Notes under the pieces: model-generated
Told to the model about the DNA's origin: nothing
Database searches by the model: none
The model's input: only the letters and a program-made list of their open reading frames with translations
Source: Actinoplanes octamycinicus
GTDB lineage: Bacteria; Actinomycetota; Actinomycetes; Mycobacteriales; Micromonosporaceae
Length of the DNA: 64,000 nucleotides
Assembly: GCF_014205225.1 (NCBI RefSeq)
Contig: NZ_JACHNB010000001.1
Location: 4,941,501 to 5,005,500, forward strand
Direction of reading: 5' to 3'
Translations under genes and position numbers: made by a program
Shown here: in pieces, positions 34,259 through 42,388 of the stretch
How the letters are laid out: the number at the start of each line of letters is the position of its first letter
How positions within the stretch are numbered: the stretch's first letter is position 1

Positions 34259-35503
34259 GTGGGAACGGTGGAGATGAGCTGGTTGCTGCCGGCCGCGCTG
34301 TCCGCCGAGCCGGACGCGCCGCCGCGCCGCTCCACCCGCGACTGGGTGATCGACACGGTCTGCTTCGTGCTCGGTTTCGGCTTCACCGTGCTGGCCACCG
34401 CCGACCTGCTCGGCTGGCACACCGGCGTGGTGCGGGAGTGGCATCCCACCGACAGCTGGATGATCTGGCTCGACGGCGTGCTCAGCGGTATCGCCGGGAT
34501 CGGCCTGTGGTGGCGCCGCCGCTTCCTCTGGCCGCTGGCGACCCTGGCCCTGGTGCTCTCCGCGTTCAGCGTGGCCGGCGCGTTCACCCTGCTCATCCTG
34601 ATGCTCACGGTGGCCGTGCACTGCCCCTTCCGGGTGCTCGCCGGCTACGCCGCGGCCGCCGCCGCAACAAATCTGATCTTCGCGGCGGCCCGGCCGGACA
34701 GCGCCGGCAGCTACTGGGAGACCGTCTGGTGGGGTGTGATGATCGTGGTAATCATCTCGCTCTGGGGGATGGTCGTCCGGGCCCGCCGCGAGCTGGTCGC
34801 CTCCTGGCGCGACCGGGCCGCCCGTGCCGAGGCCGAGCAGCAGCTGCGCGTCGAGCAGGCCCGCACGCTGGAGCGCACCCGGATCGCCCGGGAGATGCAC
34901 GACGTACTGGCTCACCGGATCTCGCTGCTCAGCCTGCACGCCGGCGCCCTGGAGTTCCGGCCGGACGCGCCGCCCGCGGAGATCGCCGGGGCCGCCTCGG
35001 TGGTCCGCGCCACCGCCCACCAGGCGTTGCAGGATCTGCGCGAGGTGATCGGCGTGCTGCGCGCCGGGCAGGTCGACGACGCCGAGCCCGCCCCGGAGCG
35101 GCCGCAGCCCACCCTGAGCGCGCTGCCCGCGCTGGTCGACGAGGCGCGGCTGGCCGGCGACCGGGTGGCTCTCGACATCCGGGTCGACCTCGGCGAGGTG
35201 CCCGCCGGCACCGGCCGCACGGCGTACCGCATAGTGCAGGAGGGTCTCACCAATGCCCGCAAGCATGCCCCGAGCGCGGTGGTCCGGGTGACGGTCGGTG
35301 GCGCCTGCGGCGCCGGCCTGCACATCGAGATCGTCAATCCGCTTCCGGTGGGCGTCCCCGGCGGACCGCCGATTCCCGGTACGGGCGTGGGCCTGATCGG
35401 CCTCGCAGAGCGCGCCTCGCTGGCCGGCGGTCACCTCACCCACGGCTCGGACGGCGCCACCTTCCGGCTCACCGCCGACCTGCCCTGGCCGGTGTCCCGA
35501 TGA
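34259..35503 (+). CDS. NarL-system sensor histidine kinase
   Basis: Membrane kinase of 414 aa. Four or five membrane helices in residues 28-175 (no large extracytoplasmic domain), then a HisKA_3 dimerisation domain with REMHDVLAHRISLLS (His214) and a HATPase domain (about 300-412) with IVQEGLTNARKHA and GTGVGLIGLAERA. This is the LiaS/DesK-like layout that senses membrane or envelope stress. The stop overlaps the regulator start (ATGA). It is divergent from the ABC exporter genes, which are its likely targets (inference). Confidence 0.9.
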   Translation: MGTVEMSWLLPAALSAEPDAPPRRSTRDWVIDTVCFVLGFGFTVLATADLLGWHTGVVREWHPTDSWMIWLDGVLSGIAGIGLWWRRRFLWPLATLALVLSAFSVAGAFTLLILMLTVAVHCPFRVLAGYAAAAAATNLIFAAARPDSAGSYWETVWWGVMIVVIISLWGMVVRARRELVASWRDRAARAEAEQQLRVEQARTLERTRIAREMHDVLAHRISLLSLHAGALEFRPDAPPAEIAGAASVVRATAHQALQDLREVIGVLRAGQVDDAEPAPERPQPTLSALPALVDEARLAGDRVALDIRVDLGEVPAGTGRTAYRIVQEGLTNARKHAPSAVVRVTVGGACGAGLHIEIVNPLPVGVPGGPPIPGTGVGLIGLAERASLAGGHLTHGSDGATFRLTADLPWPVSR

Positions 35504-36153
35504 CCCCGGTGCGGGTGCTGATCGTCGACGACGACGCGCTGGTCCGGGCCGGTCTCTCGATGATCCTCAAGGGCGCCGACGACGTGCACGTGGTCGGCGA
35601 GGCCAGCGACGGCAGCGAGGTGCCGGCCGCGGTCGCCGAGCACCGGCCGGACGTCGTGCTGATGGACATCCGGATGCCCGGCGTGGACGGCCTGGCCGCC
35701 ACCGAGACCCTGCGCAACCGGCCGGGCGCCCCCGAGGTGCTGGTGCTGACCACCTTCGACGCCGACGAGTTCGTGCTCCGCGCGCTGCGTGCCGGGGCCG
35801 GCGGGTTCCTGCTCAAGGACACCCCGCCCGGCCAGATCCGGGACGCGGTGCTGCGCGTCGCGCGCGGCGAGGCCACCCTGTCGCCGAGCGTCACCCGGCA
35901 GCTCATCACGCACGTCACCACCGCCTCGCCGCGGGACCGCAGGGCGGCCGGCCGGCGGCTGGATCAGCTGAGCACCCGGGAGCTGGACGTGGCGCTGGCC
36001 GTGGCGCAGGGCAAGTCGAACGCGGAGATCTCCGCCGACCTGTTCATGTCGGTCGCCACCGTGAAGGCGCACGTGTCCCGGCTGCTCACCAAGCTGGACC
36101 TGAACAATCGGGTGCAGATCGCCCTGCTGGTGCACGACGCCGGGCTGGCCTGA
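35500..36153 (+). CDS. NarL/LuxR-family response regulator
   Basis: DNA-binding regulator of 217 aa. Receiver domain at residues 1-120 with Asp10/Asp11, phospho-acceptor Asp56 (VVLMDIRMPG), Thr at LVLTTF, and Lys106 (FLLKDTPP). A LuxR-type HTH at about 150-212 contains LSTRELDVALAVAQGKSNAEIS and MSVATVKAHVSRLLTKLDLNNRVQ. Its ATG lies inside the kinase stop region. The 3' end is only 3 bp from the convergent DUF6343 gene. Confidence 0.93.
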   Translation: MTPVRVLIVDDDALVRAGLSMILKGADDVHVVGEASDGSEVPAAVAEHRPDVVLMDIRMPGVDGLAATETLRNRPGAPEVLVLTTFDADEFVLRALRAGAGGFLLKDTPPGQIRDAVLRVARGEATLSPSVTRQLITHVTTASPRDRRAAGRRLDQLSTRELDVALAVAQGKSNAEISADLFMSVATVKAHVSRLLTKLDLNNRVQIALLVHDAGLA

Positions 36154-36156
36154 CCG

Positions 36157-36423
36157 TCACTCGAAGAGGCTGTGCCGCTTGCCGCCCTCGGCGCGCCGCC
36201 GGGCCCGGCGGCGCAGCTGGATCACCACCATGTCGGCGACCGCGGCCACCGCCCAGGCGGCCAGCAGCCAGCCCGGCACGGTCCAGCCGGCGCGGAAGAG
36301 CAGGATCGACAGGACGGTGCACACCACCAGGCCGATGGCGGCGAGGACGAGCCGCAGGTTCAGCGGACTGTACGGCTCCTCGACAGTGCCGCGGCGGCCG
36401 TGCGGCTGCGGGCCGATGGGCAT
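36157..36423 (-). CDS. DUF6343 small membrane protein
   Basis: Protein of 88 aa matching DUF6343. A short hydrophilic N-terminus with GRRGTVEEPYSPLNLRLVLA leads into two membrane helices (about residues 28-48 and 50-70) and a very basic C-terminal tail (RRRARRRAEGGKR). The function is unknown. The start is supported by TAGATT 7 nt upstream. The gene is convergent with the response regulator and divergent from the APC transporter. Confidence 0.75.
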   Translation of the reverse strand: MPIGPQPHGRRGTVEEPYSPLNLRLVLAAIGLVVCTVLSILLFRAGWTVPGWLLAAWAVAAVADMVVIQLRRRARRRAEGGKRHSLFE

Positions 36424-36430
36424 AGGTACG

Positions 36431-36436
36431 AATCTA
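36431..36436 (-). promoter_or_regulatory. -10 hexamer TAGATT for a leaderless transcript
   Basis: On the minus strand TAGATT ends 7 nt before ATG 36423. No ribosome site precedes the ATG. Confidence 0.5.
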
Positions 36437-36531
36437 CCCGTGTCGGGCGGAGCGGAAACAAGCCGCCCCAAGATCGGGTAACTTCGATATGTTCGGCGTC
36501 TGGCACTGATCCGCTGTGGACAGGAGGCGCC

Positions 36532-38004
36532 GTGTCGGATTCGGGGCTCACCGAGCAGACCACTCGCAAACTCGGCACCTGGTCGGTGTTCGTCATCGCG
36601 GTCTCCGCGATGACGCCGCTCACCGTCGTCGCCGGCGCGCTGCCCCTGGGCTACGGCGAGGTGAAGGAGAAGGGCATCCCGGTCGCCTACGTGCTGGTGG
36701 CCGCGGTGCTGGCGATCTTCACGGTGGGCCTGGTGGCGATGGCCCGGCACGTGCCGAACCGGGGCGCCTTCTACGCCTACGCGGCCACGGGCCTGACCCG
36801 TCCGGCCGGCGTGGGCACCGCGTTCATCGCGCTGCTCGCCTACAACGCCATGCAGATCGGTCTCTACGGCGCGTTCGGCGTCGCCGCGCACAACGCCGCC
36901 GCGATCTTCGGGCTGAAGATGTCGTGGATCGTCTGGGCGCTGCTCGGCTGGGCGGTGATCGCCCTGCTCGGCCTGCGGCAGATCGACTTCAACGCCCGGA
37001 TCCTGACCGTGCTGGTCTGCGCCGAGGTGCTCATCGTGCTCACCCTCGACCTGGTGATGGTGGCGCACCCGGCCGGCGGCTCGGTCGCCTTCGACACCCT
37101 GAACCCAGGGCTGATCGCCAGCGCCGGTGGGGTGTCGCTGCTGGTCGGCGCGGTCGCCGGGATGGTCGGCTTCGAGGCGCCGCTGGTCTACGCGCCCGAG
37201 GCCCGCGACCCGCGCCGCACGGTGGCCCGGGCGATCTTCATGACCCTGGGCGTCGCCGCGATCCTGTACGGCGGGTCCGCCTGGGCGATGTCGGTCGTCG
37301 CCGGCCCGGAGCACATCATCGACGTGGCCGCGCAGTACCTCAACGACCTGTTCTTCGTGCTCCCCGACCCGTTCCTGCCGGCCGTGATCACCGACCTGGC
37401 CCGGGTGTTCTTCGCGACCAGCCTGTTCGCCGCGATGCTCGCCTTCCACCACACGGTCGCGCGGTACGCGTTGACCGTCGCCCGCGAGGGCGTGCTCCCG
37501 CCGGCCCTGGCCCGCACCCGCGACCAGGTGCCGGTCGCAGCCTCGCTGGCCCAGTCCGGGCTGGCCCTGGTGGTGCTGTTGCTCTTCGCGGCGCTGGTCC
37601 TGAACCCGACCACCGACCTGTTCTTCTTCGGCACCGTCTCCGGCGGCCTCGGCGTGCTGGCGCTGATGACGATCGCGTCGTTCGCGGTGGTCCGGTTCTT
37701 CCGGCGCGACCCGCACGGCGAGACGCGGTGGCGCCGCTCGGTCGCGCCGTGGATCGCCACCGTCTTCCTGACCCTGATGCTGCTGCTCTCGGTGGCGTTC
37801 TTCGGTGACCTGCTGGACTCCGACAACCCGCTCAAGGTGTGGTCGCCGCCGCTGGCCTTCCTGATCGTCTACCTGCTCGGCGTCTGGTGGGGCCGCCGGC
37901 TGCGGCGGGACCGGCCCGCGGTCTTCGCCGCGATCGGCACCGGCCTGCCGCCCGAGGTCGCGGTGGAGAGCGAACCGGACGCGGAGAACGATCACTCCAA
38001 GTGA
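36532..38004 (+). CDS. APC-superfamily amino acid/amine permease
   Basis: Transporter of 490 aa with about 12 membrane helices. Seen: the opening RKLGTWSVFVIAVSAMTPLTVVAGALP (residues 11-37, TM1 with the broken-helix region), GAFYAYAATGL, EAPLVYAPEARDPRRTVARAIF at about 220-241 (the conserved loop after TM6), and LAFHHTVARYALTVAREGVLPPALAR. GTG 36532 has AGGAGG 5 nt upstream, an unusually strong site here. The substrate is unknown; relatives import amino acids or polyamines. No metabolic gene is adjacent. Confidence 0.87.
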   Translation: MSDSGLTEQTTRKLGTWSVFVIAVSAMTPLTVVAGALPLGYGEVKEKGIPVAYVLVAAVLAIFTVGLVAMARHVPNRGAFYAYAATGLTRPAGVGTAFIALLAYNAMQIGLYGAFGVAAHNAAAIFGLKMSWIVWALLGWAVIALLGLRQIDFNARILTVLVCAEVLIVLTLDLVMVAHPAGGSVAFDTLNPGLIASAGGVSLLVGAVAGMVGFEAPLVYAPEARDPRRTVARAIFMTLGVAAILYGGSAWAMSVVAGPEHIIDVAAQYLNDLFFVLPDPFLPAVITDLARVFFATSLFAAMLAFHHTVARYALTVAREGVLPPALARTRDQVPVAASLAQSGLALVVLLLFAALVLNPTTDLFFFGTVSGGLGVLALMTIASFAVVRFFRRDPHGETRWRRSVAPWIATVFLTLMLLLSVAFFGDLLDSDNPLKVWSPPLAFLIVYLLGVWWGRRLRRDRPAVFAAIGTGLPPEVAVESEPDAENDHSK

Positions 38005-38192
38005 CCTCCCGTGCGGGGTGCGTGCGCCGCGGCACCCGCCGGGGCGCTGCCGCCCGCGCGCACTAGAGTTCCTGCCGTAAGCCGCGTCACCATTCGCTGC
38101 CCAGCGCTGGACCCCGGCCCGCAGAACCGTATGATCTTCACCGTCGAGCGGGCCACACCGCTTGTCATCCGGCAGTCGTCGTGAAACCCAAG

Positions 38193-38277
38193 AAGTTTTA
38201 CGGCGATGCGTCGGCCGATCCGCCGGTGTCCCCGGCATCCGAACCCACCAGTCGGGCCCCGGCGGATCCGTAAACTT
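38193..38277 (+). ncRNA. Candidate structured leader RNA
   Basis: Two nested pairings: AAGTTTTACGG (38193-38203) with CCGTAAACTT (38268-38277, one bulge), and inside it GATCCGCCGG (38217-38226) with CCGGCGGATC (38259-38268, perfect); the two right arms share one base. The result is a two-tier stem of about 85 nt in the leader of a secreted glycosidase gene. No known riboswitch class could be matched. Confidence 0.35.
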
Positions 38278-38305
38278 CCCGGCGCCACAAGCGGGCCGGG
38301 CTGCT

Positions 38306-38331
38306 CTGGGCGGCGCGTCAGCGCCGCCCAG
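38306..38331 (+). terminator. GC-rich hairpin in the leader
   Basis: CTGGGCGGCGC and GCGCCGCCCAG form a perfect 11-bp stem with a GTCA loop. It could be the terminator of the APC gene 300 bp upstream, or, together with the nested repeat before it, the expression platform of a regulatory leader. Confidence 0.5.
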
Positions 38332-38523
38332 ACTTGTTACCGGCGGTGACGACACCCGCAACCTCCCCGCACCGGCACGGGCACTTGCCGTGCACCCCAC
38401 GCCCTGGAATCTCTTCTCATGCCCGGCGGGACACACCGCCGGACAGGTGCCCGGCGGCCAACACCCGCCGGACAGGCCCGGCGGTCTCGGCCGCTGGACA
38501 AACGGGGGGATTTCTTCATCTTG

Positions 38524-39570
38524 ATGCGTTCGACGCTGCGCAAGACCGTACTGACGCTGACCGCTCTCGCCGCCGGTGTCACCGGCGCCGTCGCGGCCAC
38601 GCCGGCACAGGCCGCTACGCAGGCTGCCGACGCGGGATGCGTGACCGGCGCGAAGCTGGTCCCGACCTGTGGCGTTCTGTGGGGCGGTGCCGCTGGTGGC
38701 TTCACCAGCGCGCCCCGGGACCAGGCGCTGAAGACGTGGGAGAAGGCGAGCGGCCGGACCGCCAGCATCTTCCACCAGTACCACAAGGGCAACGAGCCGT
38801 TCCCGACCAAGGCCGAGATCGCGATGACCACCGACGCCGCCCGCCCGCGGGTGCTGCTGGAGAACTGGAAGATCGCGTACGGCACCACCTGGGCCGCGGT
38901 CGCCAAGGGCCAGCAGGACAAGCGGATCGACGCCTTCGCGGCGCGCGCCAAGGCGTACGGCAAGAAGTTCTTCCTGGTCCTGAACCACGAGCCGGAGAAC
39001 GACGTGGTGGCGAAGGCCGGCTCGGGCATGGAGGCCAAGGACTTCGCGGCCATGTACCGGCACACCATCCTGCGGCTGCGCGCCCAGGGCGTGACCAACG
39101 TGGTCAACGTGCTGGCCTACATGGGCAACGAGAAGTGGATGGCGCAGTCGTGGTGGAAGGACCTCTACCCCGGCGACGACGTCGTCGACTGGATGGGTCT
39201 GGACTCCTACGTCTCCGTGGAGAAGGGCTACTACCACTTCGGTGACTTCTCGGCGCTGCTCGACCGCAAGGCCAAGGGCGGCGCGCAGGGCTGGTACGAC
39301 TGGGCCGTCACCAAGCACGCCGGCAAGCCGGTCATGATCGCCGAGTGGGGCGCCTACCACCGCGTGGGCAAGAAGGCCGACAAGTCCTTCGTCTACAACA
39401 GCGTCGTCGAGCAGCTGAAGAAGCGGTCCGCGATCAAGGCGATCGTGCACTTCGACACCAAGCACGACGACGAGGGCGACCGCGACATCAGCATCGACAG
39501 CACCCCGGCGTCGCTCGCCTCCTTCAAGAAGCTGGCCGCCAACCCGATCTTCAACGTCAAGATCGGCTGA
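38524..39570 (+). CDS. Secreted GH26-like glycoside hydrolase
   Basis: Exported protein of 348 aa. Signal peptide at residues 1-32 (ending TPAQA). The mature domain resembles GH26 beta-mannanases/xylanases in the clan GH-A barrel: LVLNHEPEND with the acid/base Glu156, and VMIAEWGAYHR with the nucleophile Glu274, at strand ends 4 and 7. VDWMGLDSYVS fits strand 6. Substrate probably beta-mannan or a related wall polysaccharide (inference). ATG 38524 gives a clean signal peptide; GGGGGGA lies about 13 nt upstream, farther than usual. A classic terminator follows. Confidence 0.77.
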   Translation: MRSTLRKTVLTLTALAAGVTGAVAATPAQAATQAADAGCVTGAKLVPTCGVLWGGAAGGFTSAPRDQALKTWEKASGRTASIFHQYHKGNEPFPTKAEIAMTTDAARPRVLLENWKIAYGTTWAAVAKGQQDKRIDAFAARAKAYGKKFFLVLNHEPENDVVAKAGSGMEAKDFAAMYRHTILRLRAQGVTNVVNVLAYMGNEKWMAQSWWKDLYPGDDVVDWMGLDSYVSVEKGYYHFGDFSALLDRKAKGGAQGWYDWAVTKHAGKPVMIAEWGAYHRVGKKADKSFVYNSVVEQLKKRSAIKAIVHFDTKHDDEGDRDISIDSTPASLASFKKLAANPIFNVKIG

Positions 39571-39593
39571 ACTTCACTCACCCCCTGAGAAAG

Positions 39594-39626
39594 CGCCGCC
39601 CGGGTCCCCCGCCCGGGCGGCGTTTT
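39594..39626 (+). terminator. Intrinsic terminator with T tract
   Basis: CGCCGCCCGGG and CCCGGGCGGCG form a perfect 11-bp stem with a 7-nt loop, followed by TTTT. It ends the GH26-like transcript. Confidence 0.9.
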
Positions 39627-39725
39627 CGCTTTCCCGGCGTCCGCTTCACCTGTTCGTCCGCTGAGTTCACGCGGCTGTTCGCCGGCGGGACACCGGCGGG
39701 TCGGGACCGGCTGGTGCAATGCGCC

Positions 39726-41843
39726 GTGTCGTCGAGCCTGATCACCGCGCCGCCGCGAACCACCGCCGCGCCGGCCGCTCCGGAAACGGGGCATCCGAAG
39801 TTCCGCCCGGACATCGAGGGACTGCGCGCCGTCGCGGTGACCCTGGTGGTGCTCTCGCACGCCGGCGTCGGCCGGTTCGCCGGCGGCTACGTCGGCGTCG
39901 ACGTGTTCTTCGTGATCTCCGGGTTCCTGATCACCACGCTGCTGATCGGGGAGCACCGGCGAGCCGGGCGGATCTCGCTGCCCCGGTTCTACGCCCGGCG
40001 CGCGCTGCGGCTGCTCCCGGTCGCCACCGTGGTGGTGCTCGCGACCGTGCTGGCCAGCTGGCTGTGGCTGCCCGCCACCCGGTTCAAAGGCATCGCCCTC
40101 GACGCGGTGTCCAGCACCTTCTACGGCATCAACTGGCGGCTGGCCGCCGCGGGCATCGACTACCTGGCCTCCGAGACCGACCCCTCGCCGCTGCAGCATC
40201 TCTGGTCGCTGGCCGTGGAGGAACAGTTCTACCTGATCTGGCCGCTGCTCCTGCTGATCACGGTGCGCTCGTCGCGGCGGCTGGCGGTGGCGCTCGGCGG
40301 CCTGGCCGTGGTCTCGCTCGCGCTCAGCGTCCAGCAGACCGCCACGGTCGCGCCGTACGCCTACTTCGGATCGCACACCCGGGCCTGGGAACTCGGCGCC
40401 GGCGCGCTGCTCGCGGTCGGCGCCGCCCGGCTGCGTGGCCTCCCGCGCGCCGCGGCGCTGACGCTCTCCTGGGGCGGGCTGGCCGCGGTGCTCACGGCCG
40501 CGGTCCGCTTCGACGAGCAAACCCCCTTTCCCGGGTACGCCGCCGCGCTGCCCGTGCTCGGCGCGGCCGCGGTGATCGCCGGCGGTACGCCGGGCGGCGG
40601 CCGGGGCGGAGCGGCGGCGCTGCTCGGCACCCCGCCGATGCAGCTGGTCGGGAAGCTGTCCTACGGCTGGTACCTGTGGCACTGGCCGGTACTGATGATC
40701 TGGCCGGCGGTGCTGCCGCGGGACGAGACGACCACGCTCAACCTGGTCTTCGCGGGCGGCGCGCTGGTGCTGGCCTTCGTCACCTACCACCTGGTGGAGA
40801 ACCCGCTGCGGGCGCAGCCGTGGCTGCGCGGGAAGGCACGCCGCGGCCTGGTCTTCGGGCTCACCCTGTCGCTGATCACCGCGACCGCCGGCCTGGCCGC
40901 CGGCAGGCACGTGCCGCCGCTGCCGATCGGGGCGGCCGCGCCGCACGTCGCCACCGAGCTGGCCGCCGCGAGCGACCCGCAGGCCCGGCTCACCGAGCTG
41001 ATCACCGCGTCGGCGAAGGCGAACCGGATGCCGTCCAACCTGCAACCGAAGCTGACCGAGGCCAACGCGGTGCTGCCGGCGCACTACGCGGCCAAGTGCC
41101 ACCTGGCCGACTTCCGCTCGGCGGAGCTGGGCGGCGACTGCGTCTACGGCGACCCGGCCGGGGCCAGGACGCTCTACCTGATCGGTGACTCGCACGCGGC
41201 GCACTGGTTCCCGGCGGTCGACGAGGCGGCCCGGCAGCAGGGCTGGAAACTGGTGGCGCTCACCAAGGCGGCCTGCCAGGTGCCGTCGGTGCTGGTCCGC
41301 AACACCGAGCTGAAGCGGCCCTACACCGAGTGCGTGGACTTCCGCGACAAGGTGCTGAACCGGATCCGCGCGGAACGGCCCGACCTGGTGCTGCTGGTCT
41401 CCAACAACGCGGACAACGGCGGTCTGATCGACGCGAGCGGCAAGCCGGTGCCGCGACCCGGCCGCGCGGACGATCCGCTCTGGGCCGAGGGCTGGCGGAA
41501 GACCTTCGACCGGCTGTCCGGTCTGGACCTGGTGATGCTGCAGGACACGCCGTGGCTGCACCAGGCCGCCCCGGAGTGCGTCGCGGCCAACGCGGCCCGG
41601 ATCACCCGCTGCCTGGAGTCGATGAAGGGCAGTGTCACCGAGCCGCACCGCCGCGACCTGGTGGCGGCGGCGGCCCGTGCGTCGGGTGTCCGGGTGGTCG
41701 ACCCGACCCGCTGGTTCTGCACCGACGTCTGCCCGATGATCATCGGGGACACCCTGGTCTATCGGGACAACAGCCACCTCACGGTCGCCTACACGCAGGC
41801 CCTGGCTCCGCTGATGCGCTCCGCCCTCTTCCCGCCGTCCTGA
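39726..41843 (+). CDS. Acyltransferase 3 - SGNH fusion (OafA-like)
   Basis: Membrane O-acyltransferase of 705 aa. Residues about 22-375 form the acyltransferase-3 domain with ten or so helices; RPDIEGLRAVAVTLVVLSHA carries the conserved His45, and YVGVDVFFVISGFLIT follows. After another membrane helix (about 385) the extracytoplasmic C-terminal domain (about 470-700) is of the SGNH type, with GDSHAAHWFP (Ser489) and a C-terminal DNSHL (Asp/His). Such fusions acetylate cell-surface glycans such as O-antigen or wall polysaccharide. I chose GTG 39726; GTG 39714 is equally possible, as neither has a good ribosome site. No sugar genes adjoin it. Confidence 0.88.
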   Translation: MSSSLITAPPRTTAAPAAPETGHPKFRPDIEGLRAVAVTLVVLSHAGVGRFAGGYVGVDVFFVISGFLITTLLIGEHRRAGRISLPRFYARRALRLLPVATVVVLATVLASWLWLPATRFKGIALDAVSSTFYGINWRLAAAGIDYLASETDPSPLQHLWSLAVEEQFYLIWPLLLLITVRSSRRLAVALGGLAVVSLALSVQQTATVAPYAYFGSHTRAWELGAGALLAVGAARLRGLPRAAALTLSWGGLAAVLTAAVRFDEQTPFPGYAAALPVLGAAAVIAGGTPGGGRGGAAALLGTPPMQLVGKLSYGWYLWHWPVLMIWPAVLPRDETTTLNLVFAGGALVLAFVTYHLVENPLRAQPWLRGKARRGLVFGLTLSLITATAGLAAGRHVPPLPIGAAAPHVATELAAASDPQARLTELITASAKANRMPSNLQPKLTEANAVLPAHYAAKCHLADFRSAELGGDCVYGDPAGARTLYLIGDSHAAHWFPAVDEAARQQGWKLVALTKAACQVPSVLVRNTELKRPYTECVDFRDKVLNRIRAERPDLVLLVSNNADNGGLIDASGKPVPRPGRADDPLWAEGWRKTFDRLSGLDLVMLQDTPWLHQAAPECVAANAARITRCLESMKGSVTEPHRRDLVAAAARASGVRVVDPTRWFCTDVCPMIIGDTLVYRDNSHLTVAYTQALAPLMRSALFPPS

Positions 41844-41869
41844 CCCACCGCCCGGTGGGGGCGGCGCAG

Positions 41870-42190
41870 TGCGGGTGGTGGCGCGGCGCGGTGTGGTGCG
41901 GGCGGTCGTGCGGGCGGCGGTGCGGTGCGGGCGGTCGTCGTGCGGGTGGCGGTGCGGTGCGGGTGGCGGTGCGGTGCGGGCGGCGGCGGTGCGGGCCGCG
42001 GCGGTGCGGGCCGCGGCGGTGCGGTGCGGGCAGCGGTGTGGTGCGGGCGGTCGTCGTGCGGGTGGCGGGTGCGGGCGGTCGTGCGGGCGGCGGTGTGGTG
42101 CGGGCGGTCGTGCGGGCGGCGGCGCGGTGCGAGTGGCGGCGCGGTGCGGGGGCGGCGCGGCGCGGTGCGGGTAGCGGCGGGACGGGGTTA
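41870..42190. repeat. G-rich, A-free minisatellite array
   Basis: Irregular tandem repeats of GTGCGGGCGG- and GTCGTGCGGGCGGC-type units between the convergent acyltransferase and DUF6493 genes. Over 41870-42131 the plus strand contains one single A (42032), and GGG runs recur about every 8-10 bases. Longer units return, for example GTGTGGTGCGGGCGGTCGTG near 41891 and 42092. No gene is likely; open frames in it are Arg/Gly/Ala/Val low-complexity. Confidence 0.9.
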
Positions 42191-42294
42191 CCGCGCGGGA
42201 AGGGGACACGCGGCAGGGGTTGGCGCGCGGGAAGGCCGCCACGTGAGACCGGCCGCTCGGTGGTGGCGAGCTGCGGCCGGGGCGCGGCCGCACG

Positions 42295-42329
42295 CGCCCG
42301 GTCCGGAATCCCGGGTTCCGGACCGGGCG
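42295..42329. terminator. Perfect 14-bp hairpin
   Basis: CGCCCGGTCCGGAA and TTCCGGACCGGGCG pair perfectly with a 7-nt loop, between the minisatellite and the end of the convergent DUF6493 gene. Probably a bidirectional terminator. Confidence 0.75.
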
Positions 42330-42352
42330 TGCCGCCGGTCTGCCGCCCGGCT

Positions 42353-42384
42353 GCGGGGCCACCCCGGGTGAACCGGGGCCCCGC
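42353..42384 (-). terminator. Hairpin just after the DUF6493 gene
   Basis: GCGGGG/CCCCGC outer and CCCCGG/CCGGGG inner stems with a GTGAA loop and a 3-nt bulge, 5 bp from the DUF6493 stop. Confidence 0.65.
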
Positions 42385-42388
42385 GGGC

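Larger units (their letters stand above)
38005..38523 (+). other. Long leader region of the GH26-like gene
   Basis: 519 bp without a convincing gene. A TAGAGT hexamer at 38064-38069 could start a transcript near 38076, giving a leader of about 450 nt before the glycosidase ATG. The leader holds two features described separately, a nested inverted repeat (38193-38277) and a perfect GC hairpin (38306-38331), and a Pro/Gly-rich open frame that runs into the glycosidase but lacks a ribosome site. Confidence 0.5.

Noticed and set aside
38076..38523. Cyclic di-AMP (ydaO) riboswitch
   Set aside because: These riboswitches precede wall-hydrolase genes in actinobacteria, but I could not find their conserved core in this leader.
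36157..39465. Long minus-strand frame ending in the DUF6343 gene
   Set aside because: Only the last 88 codons match a family and have a promoter-like element; the rest is antisense to the APC and GH26-like genes.
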